Below, piece by piece: positions 57,374 to 64,000 of a DNA stretch of 64,000 nucleotides; position 1 is the first letter of the stretch, and each line of letters begins with the position of its first letter. The notes under the pieces are model-generated. The model was not told where the DNA came from. It saw only the letters and a program-made list of their open reading frames with translations, and made no database searches. The translations under genes were made by a program, and so were the position numbers. The DNA comes from an uncultured Anaerolineae bacterium (GTDB lineage Bacteria > Chloroflexota > Anaerolineae > Aggregatilineales > Phototrophicaceae), in NCBI GenBank assembly GCA_937944445.1, contig CALDYP010000011.1:171553-235552 (forward strand), read 5' to 3'.

Positions 57374-59806
57374 ATGATCGGTATGGTCATTGTCTCACAT
57401 AGCTATTGGTTAGCGCAGGGCGTGTTAGAGCTTGCGCGGCAAATGGGCGGGGCTGAAATGCCAATTGCGGCGGCAGGCGGTCTGGATATGCCAGATCATC
57501 CGATTGGCACGGATGCATCGCTCATTCTATCTGCGATTCAATCGGTGTACAGCCCCGACGGTGTGATTGTGCTGATGGACATGGGCAGCGCGATCTTGAG
57601 CACTGAAACGGCGCTTGATATGCTGACGGAAGAGCAGCGCAGCCGCGTTGTGCTGTCACCTGCGCCACTGGTGGAGGGGGCGATCACAGCAGCCGTTCAG
57701 ATCCGCCTCGGCCAGTCGCTTGAGGCCATCGCACAGGAGATGAGCAAAGCGCTGGCCCCCAAACAGGCTCAGCTTGGCGCAGAGAGCGTCAGAGACGCTG
57801 ATGATGGTGGAGCAGGTCTGTCAACGTCGGATGACGCGAAGCGGCTGCGGTTGAAAGTTCCTAATGTTTTAGGATTGCACGCTCGGCCTGCGGCGCGGCT
57901 CGTCCAGACGGTGGGGCGGTTCAAGGCGTCGGTCAGCCTGCGCAATGTGACGACCAACAGCCCATTCGTGAACGCCGCCAGCTTGAACAACGTGGCCACG
58001 CTCGGGGCGCGCTTTGGCCACGAGATTGAGTTCAGCGCCACAGGTGAACAAGCAGCGGAGGCTTTGCAGGCGATTCAAGTGCTGGCGGCTCAGAATTTTG
58101 GTGATCCGCTAGAAGATGCGCCGACTGTCCCTGCCGGGCCGCGCTACCAAGCGTCGGAAGCGCGTGAGGGGGTGCTGCGGGGTCTAGCAGCCAGCAGCGG
58201 CATCGCTATTGGGCCAGTGCGCCGCTTAGAGCGCCCCAAGCTCACCATTACGCCCCAAGCAGTGAGCGATGCCCAAGCGGAGGTAGAGCGTTTTTATCGG
58301 AGTGTTGAGCAAGCGCGGGCTGACATTGCCGCCAACCAGCGCCTGACTGCTCAAAAAACGAGCGCTCACGACGCGATGATCTTTGAAGCGCACGCGCTGC
58401 TGCTGCAAGATGAAAGCCTGCTTCAGCCGACAGAAGAGGCCATCCGTCAGCACCAGCAGGATGCTGCTACCGCGTGGAAGGCAGCGATTGATGCCATGGT
58501 GGCGCGTTACCGCAGCCTTGACGACCCACTGCTGAGCGCGCGTGCCGCAGACGTTGAAGATGTAGGGCTGCGCGTGCTGGGGCACTTGTTGGGAATTAAC
58601 CTCGATCTGACTTTGAGCGGCCCCGGCATCCTCATCGCGGATGACCTCAGCCCGTCGGAGACCGCGCGCCTTGATACAGGGTTGGTGCAGGGCATCTGCA
58701 CCGCGGCGGGCAGCCCGACGTCCCACAGCGCCATCCTCGCGCGCGCGCTTGGCATCCCTGCTGTGGTGGGCATGGGCGAGGCGATCACTCTGCTGGCGCC
58801 TGAGACAATGTTGATCGTGGACGGCACACAGGGTGAGGTGCACGTCCAGCCGTCCGAAGCGACGCTCAACACCTATCGCCAACAAGTTGAAGAAGAGCAG
58901 CGCCGCCGTGCTGAGGCGCTCAAGCGCAGCCAGCAGCTAGGCCAGACACAAGACGGCCACCGCGTGGAGATATTCGCCAACGTTGGCTCGGTCAACGAAG
59001 TTAGAAGGGCTGTTGAACAAGGCGCAGAGGGGATCGGACTCTTGCGGACGGAGTTTCTGTTTTTGGATCGGCTGGACGCGCCCACTGAGGATGAGCAGTA
59101 CGAGGCGTTCTGCGCCATTGGCGAGGCGCTGGCGGGCCGCCCGATGGTCATCCGCACGTTGGACGTCGGCGGAGATAAGCCTCTAGCATACGTGGAACAA
59201 CCGGACGAAGCGAACCCCTTCTTGGGCAAGCGCGCGATTCGTCTCAGCCTTGCGCAGCCCGACTTGTTCAAGACGCAGCTTCGGGCGGTACTGCGCGCCA
59301 GCGTGCGTTATCCGCTGCTCTTGATGTTCCCGATGATCGCCATTGTGGATGAGTTCAAGCAGGCCGTGGCGTTGCTAGAAGTATGCCGCGCTGAACTCAA
59401 CATCCATGAGCCGCGCTTCCCGGTTGGGATGATGGTTGAAGTGCCGTCAGCGGCAATTGACGCGGCAAGCTTTGCCCCACACGTAGACTTCTTCTCAGTA
59501 GGCACGAACGACCTAACTCAGTACGTGTTCGCTGCTGAACGCGGCAACGCCAACGTCGCCTACCTTGCCAATGACAACCATCCGGTGATCCTGCGCTTGA
59601 TCCGTCAAGTGGTGGAGGCGGCGAAACAGCACGGCAAGTGGGTGGGCGTGTGCGGTGAACTGGCGGGTGATCTCAACGCGGTACAGGCGCTGGTTGGGAT
59701 GGGCGTCCGTGAACTGAGTATGAGCGCGTCTCGCATCCCGGCGATCAAGGAAGCTGTGTTCGCGCTGAACTACGAACAATCACGAGAGATCGCTGCGCGC
59801 CTTTAA
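57374..59806 (+). CDS. dhaM: DhaM fused to HPr and full-length PTS Enzyme I
   Basis: The 810-residue multidomain phosphotransferase has three parts. The EIIA-Man-like DhaM domain (about 1-130) has phospho-His9 in VIVSHSYW. HPr (about 157-245) has His169 in GLHARPAARL. Enzyme I (about 265-810) has phospho-His451 in SPTSHSAILARALG and a complete PEP-binding domain with Cys760 in VGVCGELAGD. Full-length Enzyme I is usually about 570 residues, which fits. E. coli DhaM has only a truncated EI and relies on general PTS proteins; this one should carry phosphate from PEP to DhaL unaided. Confidence 0.93.
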   Translation: MIGMVIVSHSYWLAQGVLELARQMGGAEMPIAAAGGLDMPDHPIGTDASLILSAIQSVYSPDGVIVLMDMGSAILSTETALDMLTEEQRSRVVLSPAPLVEGAITAAVQIRLGQSLEAIAQEMSKALAPKQAQLGAESVRDADDGGAGLSTSDDAKRLRLKVPNVLGLHARPAARLVQTVGRFKASVSLRNVTTNSPFVNAASLNNVATLGARFGHEIEFSATGEQAAEALQAIQVLAAQNFGDPLEDAPTVPAGPRYQASEAREGVLRGLAASSGIAIGPVRRLERPKLTITPQAVSDAQAEVERFYRSVEQARADIAANQRLTAQKTSAHDAMIFEAHALLLQDESLLQPTEEAIRQHQQDAATAWKAAIDAMVARYRSLDDPLLSARAADVEDVGLRVLGHLLGINLDLTLSGPGILIADDLSPSETARLDTGLVQGICTAAGSPTSHSAILARALGIPAVVGMGEAITLLAPETMLIVDGTQGEVHVQPSEATLNTYRQQVEEEQRRRAEALKRSQQLGQTQDGHRVEIFANVGSVNEVRRAVEQGAEGIGLLRTEFLFLDRLDAPTEDEQYEAFCAIGEALAGRPMVIRTLDVGGDKPLAYVEQPDEANPFLGKRAIRLSLAQPDLFKTQLRAVLRASVRYPLLLMFPMIAIVDEFKQAVALLEVCRAELNIHEPRFPVGMMVEVPSAAIDAASFAPHVDFFSVGTNDLTQYVFAAERGNANVAYLANDNHPVILRLIRQVVEAAKQHGKWVGVCGELAGDLNAVQALVGMGVRELSMSASRIPAIKEAVFALNYEQSREIAARL

Positions 59807-59853
59807 CGTGTTGTCTGCGCGCTGAGAACTGATCTGCTGCGACAGTCTCAAGG

Positions 59854-59881
59854 TTGACCCTTGTAGGCTTTTCGCTATAAT
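59854..59881 (+). promoter_or_regulatory. Strong promoter of rpmH-rnpA cluster
   Basis: TTGACC (59854-59859) and a perfect TATAAT (59876-59881) are separated by 16 bp, about 50 bp upstream of the rpmH start. It is the best promoter match in the window, as expected for a ribosomal protein gene. Confidence 0.85.
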
Positions 59882-59930
59882 GCGTGTTGTTCCGTCCATA
59901 CCTATCATTGAGGAAACAGAAGGATTCGAG

Positions 59931-60110
59931 ATGTCAACATTTCGCACATGGCAGCCGAAAGTGCGCCGCCGTAAGCGTGTTCATGGGTTTCGCGCTCGTA
60001 TGCAGACCAAAGGTGGGCGCAAGGTGATCCAAGCGCGTCGCAAGCACGGTCGTCATAAGCTGACCGTCCAGACCGTGCACGTTAAAAAGGTGAACTGGAA
60101 CGCCTCCTAA
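59931..60110 (+). CDS. rpmH: 50S ribosomal protein L34
   Basis: The 59-residue protein has the invariant L34 core ([36 protein letters not shown]). Most L34 proteins have 44-47 residues. Here an extra, less basic tail of about 13 residues ([13 protein letters not shown]) follows the usual end. The ATG at 59931 has AAGGA six bases upstream. Confidence 0.95.
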   Translation: MSTFRTWQPKVRRRKRVHGFRARMQTKGGRKVIQARRKHGRHKLTVQTVHVKKVNWNAS

Positions 60111-60127
60111 GCGATGGTTGAGGCGTC

Positions 60128-60514
60128 ATGTGGCGTAAGTTACGACTGCGCCGCAGGGGTGACTTCCTTCGGTTACGACGTGTCGGGCGCACGGTTCATC
60201 ACTCGATGCTGTTGATCAGCGTTGGTGAGAACGGCGAGACACACAACCGCTACGGATTTGTGACACCTAAACGGTTGGGCGGGGCAGTTGTGCGTAATCG
60301 TGTTCGACGGTTGATGCGAGAAGCGGTACGCGCTCAACATCCACACCTGCGCCAAGGCTATGACGTGGTGCTCGTCGCAAAAGCGAAACTGGTGCAGCAG
60401 CCTTACACCGAGGTGCTGCGCCACGTCACTTGGTTATTAGAGCAAACTGGTTTGCTGAAAAGAGATACAACATCCTATGAAATGGCTAGCTCTGAAAGCG
60501 ATCCGCTTCTATAA
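60128..60514 (+). CDS. rnpA: Ribonuclease P protein component
   Basis: The 128-residue basic protein binds RNase P RNA and helps process tRNA 5' ends. It has the family signature [19 protein letters not shown] (RNR motif) and the N-terminal [20 protein letters not shown] segment. It lies 17 bp after rpmH and overlaps yidD by 38 bases, as is common in this cluster. Confidence 0.95.
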   Translation: MWRKLRLRRRGDFLRLRRVGRTVHHSMLLISVGENGETHNRYGFVTPKRLGGAVVRNRVRRLMREAVRAQHPHLRQGYDVVLVAKAKLVQQPYTEVLRHVTWLLEQTGLLKRDTTSYEMASSESDPLL

Positions 60515-60701
60515 GCGCTATATCTCGCCAGCGCTGCCGTCTGCTTGCCGTTTTACCCCCACTTGTTCCGAATACATGTATGAGGCGATTGAGATTCATG
60601 GGCTGCTGCGTGGACTGCGCATGGGGCTGTATCGGATATGGCGCTGCCAGCCGATGTACCCGGGTGGCTATGATCCAGTACCGCCGAGGAGATCACGTTG
60701 A
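60477..60701 (+). CDS. yidD: Membrane protein insertion efficiency factor YidD
   Basis: The 74-residue protein has the conserved YidD sequence ([47 protein letters not shown]). It assists YidC-dependent insertion of inner-membrane proteins. It overlaps rnpA in a different frame and its stop overlaps the start of the next gene. Confidence 0.93.
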   Translation: MKWLALKAIRFYKRYISPALPSACRFTPTCSEYMYEAIEIHGLLRGLRMGLYRIWRCQPMYPGGYDPVPPRRSR

Positions 60702-61894
60702 ACGCATCTAGAACACACAGGCGCTGGGCGCTGATAGGGCTGGTCGTCGCAGCTCTTGCAGTGGCAACAGGGTGCGCCCCGATCCGCATCGGGGTTGCTT
60801 GGCCTGCCCTCGCGCCTATCACAATCCAAGACCAACCGCGCGTCATGGTCACATATAACAACTGGGCGGTGGCTTTGAACCCTGCCAACGGGACAGCGGC
60901 AGAACTGCTGGATGTTGCCGGGAACGTGCGCCTAGACAACAACAATCAGCCGCGGCGCTGGGAGATTGATGGCAACGCGAACAACTTGGGCGCGCAGTTC
61001 TTCAGCCGCCCACTTGTGCGAAACAACCTTGAGCAGACTGAGATCATCCTGCCGACCCACAGCTTGAAGCTGCTGGTTGTTGACCCTGACACGGCGCGCG
61101 TGGACAACATGGCAGGGCAGCCGGTGGCCGCCCCCATCGTGGCAGATGTGGCTGAGGATGAGAACTTCTACTTTGTGCCGTTTGAATCAGGTGGCATTGT
61201 TGCGCTGAACAAGCAAACGCTGCTTGAAGCGTGGCGCTTTAACACCAGCGGCGGCATCTGGTCAGCGCCGGTGGTGGTCGATGGGGTGGTTTACTTCGGC
61301 ACGATTGACCATTTCGTTTACGCGCTCAACGCGGCTGATGGCACGCTTGCATGGCCACAGCCTTTCAACACAGAGGGCTTGATTGGCGGCTCGCCATTGG
61401 TGGCCAACGGGTTTGTTTACGTCGGCAACACGCTGGATCGTCTCTTCAAGCTCGATGCGGCCACAGGTCAGTTGGTCGCGGAAGGCCGTTTGCGCAACTG
61501 GGTATGGAGCCAACCTGTGCTGGCCAACGGGGTAATGTACGTGGCTGACCTTTCCGGCTTCGTGTACGCGATCAACCCCGACACGTTGGCGATCCTCTGG
61601 GAAACGCAGGTTTCCTCGCGCGGGATTCGTCCATCCCCGTTGGTGACGGACAACTTCATCATCGTGGCCTCGCGCGATGGCAAAGTCCATTGGCTGGGGT
61701 TGAACGGTTCTAAAGTGATGGAGCGTCAGGTTGAGGGTGGCCCTGAAATCTTGAGCGAGCTGTTGTACCTGCCGGCCAACTTAGAGGCAGGCATCAACGA
61801 GCCGCTGATCCTCGTGGCGACAAAAGACATGGGGCGGTTGGTGGTCGCTTTTTCGGAACAAACCGGCACTCAGCGCTGGTCATACGCACGCTAG
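60698..61894 (+). CDS. PQQ-like beta-propeller lipoprotein
   Basis: The 398-residue protein has a lipoprotein signal with lipobox VATGC (Cys26). At least five propeller blades follow, of the PQQ/quinoprotein type ([77 protein letters not shown]). The start is TTG at 60698 with GAGGAG six bases upstream. It sits between yidD and yidC, which suggests a link with membrane-protein insertion similar to BamB's role in outer-membrane assembly; that link is inference. Confidence 0.8.
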   Translation: MNASRTHRRWALIGLVVAALAVATGCAPIRIGVAWPALAPITIQDQPRVMVTYNNWAVALNPANGTAAELLDVAGNVRLDNNNQPRRWEIDGNANNLGAQFFSRPLVRNNLEQTEIILPTHSLKLLVVDPDTARVDNMAGQPVAAPIVADVAEDENFYFVPFESGGIVALNKQTLLEAWRFNTSGGIWSAPVVVDGVVYFGTIDHFVYALNAADGTLAWPQPFNTEGLIGGSPLVANGFVYVGNTLDRLFKLDAATGQLVAEGRLRNWVWSQPVLANGVMYVADLSGFVYAINPDTLAILWETQVSSRGIRPSPLVTDNFIIVASRDGKVHWLGLNGSKVMERQVEGGPEILSELLYLPANLEAGINEPLILVATKDMGRLVVAFSEQTGTQRWSYAR

Positions 61895-61915
61895 TTATCG
61901 AGGGGTTTATTGTCT

Positions 61916-62806
61916 ATGTGGGATCTCATCTTCAACCCGCTCATCACGCTGATGATCTGGCTCTATGGCGTGCTTGGCAACAACATCATCGCGGGCATCG
62001 TGGTGCTGACGCTTCTGATCCGTCTGGCGACGTATCCGCTGACGATCAAGCAGATGCGTTCCGCGCGTCGCACGCAGGAGCTTCAGCCAGCCATCAAGAA
62101 GCTGCAAGAGAAGTATAAAGACGACCGTGAGAAGCTCTCACAAGCGCAGATGGCGCTCTACCGTGAACATGGGGTGAACCCGTTGGGTGGCTGCCTGCCG
62201 CTGCTGATTCAATATCCCATCCTGATTGCGATGTATCAGGCGATCTACTACGCGCTTGCCTCCACGCCGTATCAGTTGGTTGACTTGTCACAGCGGCTGC
62301 TTGTGACGGATCTCGCGCGGCTCATCCCGTTGGAAAATATGTGGCTAGGGATGGACTTGACCCAAGCGCCTACCCCGCCCGGCAACCCGTGGTATGCGCT
62401 GGCGCTGCCTGCGCTGGTGATGATCACCACGTGGCTTCAGTTCAAGGTGTCGGTTCCGGCGCAGTCTGGCCCGCCTGACCCTAACGATCAAGCCGCCAAC
62501 GTCACCCGCTCCATGGGGACGATCATGCCGATCATGTTCGGCTTTTTGTCGCTGTCGTTCTCGGTGGGGCTGTCGGTTTACTTCATCGTGTCGAACTTGG
62601 TAGGCATCTTGCAGTATTCGCCACAGGTGAAGGCGCTGACTGATAAGCTGTTCCCTGAGAAACCGCGCACCGCGCCGCGCGTTGAGGACACCATCGCTGC
62701 GATGGCCACGTCACCGGTGCGCAGCCCGAAGCCAGCCACAGCGAAGGCATCTAGCGGCGGCAAGACACCCAAAAGCGCCGGCAAGAGCTACAGCAAGAAA
62801 AAGTAA
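61916..62806 (+). CDS. yidC: YidC/Oxa1/Alb3 membrane insertase
   Basis: The 296-residue insertase of the short, single-membrane type lacks the large periplasmic domain of Gram-negative YidC. TM segments carry the family landmarks LIRLATYPLTIKQMRSAR (with the positively charged groove) and GVNPLGGCLPLLIQYPILIA. The C-terminal tail is basic (KSYSKKK). The ATG at 61916 matches typical N-termini; TTG at 61910 is an in-frame alternative closer to the GAGGGG ribosome site. Confidence 0.93.
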   Translation: MWDLIFNPLITLMIWLYGVLGNNIIAGIVVLTLLIRLATYPLTIKQMRSARRTQELQPAIKKLQEKYKDDREKLSQAQMALYREHGVNPLGGCLPLLIQYPILIAMYQAIYYALASTPYQLVDLSQRLLVTDLARLIPLENMWLGMDLTQAPTPPGNPWYALALPALVMITTWLQFKVSVPAQSGPPDPNDQAANVTRSMGTIMPIMFGFLSLSFSVGLSVYFIVSNLVGILQYSPQVKALTDKLFPEKPRTAPRVEDTIAAMATSPVRSPKPATAKASSGGKTPKSAGKSYSKKK

Positions 62807-62844
62807 GCAGTCACCTCGCCAATTGTAAATGGTTTGATTAAGGT

Positions 62845-62871
62845 GGGCAGTCTGCCGGTGGGCAACTGCCC
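62845..62871 (+). other. Hairpin between yidC and khpB
   Basis: GGGCAGT and ACTGCCC (7 bp) enclose an inner TGCC/GGCA stem, giving 11 pairs with one bulged C and a GGTG loop. Without a T-run it is at most a weak terminator. It may lower or separate expression of khpB. Confidence 0.45.
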
Positions 62872-62904
62872 TTATGTGCAAGATATGGAAATGGAAATAG
62901 CGCT

Positions 62905-63867
62905 ATGGAATCTGTAGAGAAAACTGGGGAGACAATCGAGGCGGCCATTGATGCCGGCTTGCGCGAGCTGGGCGTCACAGCAGCCGATGTGATGGTAGAA
63001 GTGCTGGAAGAGCCTTACCGCGGCATCATGGGCATCGGCGCGAAGCCCGCCCGCGTTCGCATCATTTACATGGGTCGGCGGCCAGAGCCAGAGCAGCCCC
63101 CTGTGAGCACGCCCACACGCACACCGCGCGAACCACGACGCACTGACCGCGACGGTGAGCGCAGTCGCCAGCAGCCACGCGGTGAGCGCGGTGGTCGTGG
63201 GCGTGAAGGCGGCCCGCGCGACGGGGAACGCCGCGGACGTGGCGGACGAGGCCGCGACGGCAGCCCGCGCAGCCGCAGCGGGGACGCTCAACCGCGCGTC
63301 TCACGCTACGTTGAAGATTTTGATGTTGAGTTTGAAGACCCTGAAGCGCTGGACCTTGCTCCAAAGGCGCAGGTGATCCCAGATGACCAAGCAGATGAGG
63401 TGGCGCTGGCAGGCAAGCAGCTTCTCAATGAGCTGCTTGAGAAGATGGACATCTACGGTGTCGTGACGATTCACAAGAGCGAGGCCACGCGCGAGGGCGA
63501 AGAATCGCTGTGGATTCTCAACATCAGCGGGGAGGACTTGCAGCCGCTCATCGGGCGGCGCGGCGAGACGTTGGCCTCGCTTCAATACATCTTGCGTTTG
63601 ATGCTGAGCCGCAAGGTGCAGAAGCGCGCCAACATCATCGTAGACGTGATGGAGTACAAACTGCGCCGCAATGAACGCCTGCGCCAATTGGCTACGCGCA
63701 TGGCCGATCAAGCGGTCAAACAGGGGCGCACTGTGACCCTAGAACCGATGCCGCCCAACGAGCGCCGCATTGTTCATTTGACACTGAAGGATCGAACGGA
63801 CGTTGAAACAAAGAGCGTTGGCGAAGGCACAGGCCGCAAGGTCACCATCAACCCGATCAAATCATGA
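62905..63867 (+). CDS. khpB: KhpB/Jag RNA-binding protein (Jag_N-KH-R3H)
   Basis: The 320-residue protein has the Jag N-terminal domain (about 1-52, EPYRGIMGIGAKPARVRI). An unusually long Arg/Gly-rich linker follows (about 55-135, including GERGGRGREGGPRDGERRGR). A KH domain comes next (ISGEDLQPLIGRRGETLASL), then a C-terminal R3H domain (EPMPPNERRIVHLTLKDR). KhpB/EloR proteins bind RNA and influence cell elongation and division, usually together with KhpA. Downstream of yidC as in most bacteria. Confidence 0.9.
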   Translation: MESVEKTGETIEAAIDAGLRELGVTAADVMVEVLEEPYRGIMGIGAKPARVRIIYMGRRPEPEQPPVSTPTRTPREPRRTDRDGERSRQQPRGERGGRGREGGPRDGERRGRGGRGRDGSPRSRSGDAQPRVSRYVEDFDVEFEDPEALDLAPKAQVIPDDQADEVALAGKQLLNELLEKMDIYGVVTIHKSEATREGEESLWILNISGEDLQPLIGRRGETLASLQYILRLMLSRKVQKRANIIVDVMEYKLRRNERLRQLATRMADQAVKQGRTVTLEPMPPNERRIVHLTLKDRTDVETKSVGEGTGRKVTINPIKS

Positions 63868-64000
63868 CGCCTGATCTACTGCTGATCGGACATGCGACTG
63901 CCGATCTGAAACCACAGGGTCGTGTGTTGGGCGGCACAGTTTCCTACGCTGCCCGCATCGCTCAAGCGTTTGGCTTGCAGCCGGCCATCGTCACCAGCGC
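63864..64000 (+). CDS. PfkB-family carbohydrate kinase, truncated by window edge
   Basis: Only the first 45 or so residues are visible. The start PDLLLIGHATADLKPQGRV followed by LGGTVSYAARIAQAFGL matches the N-terminus of PfkB/ribokinase-type sugar kinases, where the GG-x-x-x-N/Y-A region contacts the sugar. It overlaps khpB by four bases (ATGA). Substrate not predictable. Confidence 0.6.
   Translation, partial: MTPDLLLIGHATADLKPQGRVLGGTVSYAARIAQAFGLQPAIVTS

Noticed and set aside
59807..59930. Replication origin next to rpmH
   Set aside because: rpmH often lies near dnaA and oriC, but no dnaA gene and no cluster of TTATCCACA-type DnaA boxes occurs here; the upstream neighbour is dhaM.

Overview
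This window is a gene-dense, mostly housekeeping segment of a moderately GC-rich bacterial chromosome. The gene set suggests a member of the Chloroflexota, probably Anaerolineae-like. It has a single-membrane style of lipoproteins and an LCP protein, a group-1 sigma factor, PucR-type regulators, GldA/F/G-like ABC genes followed by a DUF4340-type gene, and several conserved but unnamed TPR membrane proteins. This placement is inference from gene content; a 16S or marker-gene tree would decide it. I found no rRNA, tRNA, CRISPR array, prophage or insertion sequence.

Layout. 0.1-5.7 kb (minus): the primary sigma factor rpoD starts a tight run with a LiaF-like membrane protein, a GNAT acetyltransferase and a multi-TM/HTH protein, followed by an S1-domain protein with its own promoter. 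6.0-9.9 kb (minus): a four-gene ABC exporter operon (ATPase, permease, GldG-like, DUF4340-like) with overlapping stop/start codons and tandem 3' hairpins. 10.0-18.8 kb (plus): the arginine/carbamoyl-phosphate operon argC-argB-argD-argJ-carA-carB. Its leader contains a strong promoter, a 16-residue peptide ending in Arg-Arg-Arg-Pro-Arg, and mutually exclusive antiterminator and terminator helices: a textbook-shaped ribosome-mediated attenuator. 18.8-25.4 kb: a TGS-like/uridine kinase fusion, an FHA protein, hpt, cca, rsmD and a uroporphyrinogen-decarboxylase-family protein. 25.6-33.9 kb: a large membrane protein, two GNATs, an AlaX editing protein and a run of TPR or anchored membrane proteins of unknown role.

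34.1-37.3 kb: isoleucyl-tRNA synthetase of the type-2 kind, with the altered GXHH signature in place of HXGH. 37.5-45.8 kb: glutamate synthase large subunit (gltB) flanked by two PucR-family paralogues. A TGTGC-N5-GCACA palindrome occurs upstream of both gltB and the arginine operon and may mark a nitrogen regulon. 46-50.6 kb: a lipoprotein, an LCP cell-wall ligase and an unnamed three-gene cluster with winged-helix-like proteins.

50.8-59.8 kb (plus): a complete glycerol/dihydroxyacetone module. It holds a DhaR-type activator with a degenerate AAA+ domain, a GlpF-like channel carrying an N-terminal signal sequence, dhaK, dhaL, glpK, and a single DhaM-HPr-Enzyme I polypeptide that has every phosphotransfer residue needed to carry phosphate from PEP to DhaL. 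Palindromic TGTTTCA/TGAAACA sites lie between dhaR and glpF. 59.9-64.0 kb (plus): rpmH-rnpA-yidD-(beta-propeller lipoprotein)-yidC-khpB, the conserved translation/membrane-insertion cluster, ending in a truncated PfkB-type kinase gene at the window edge.
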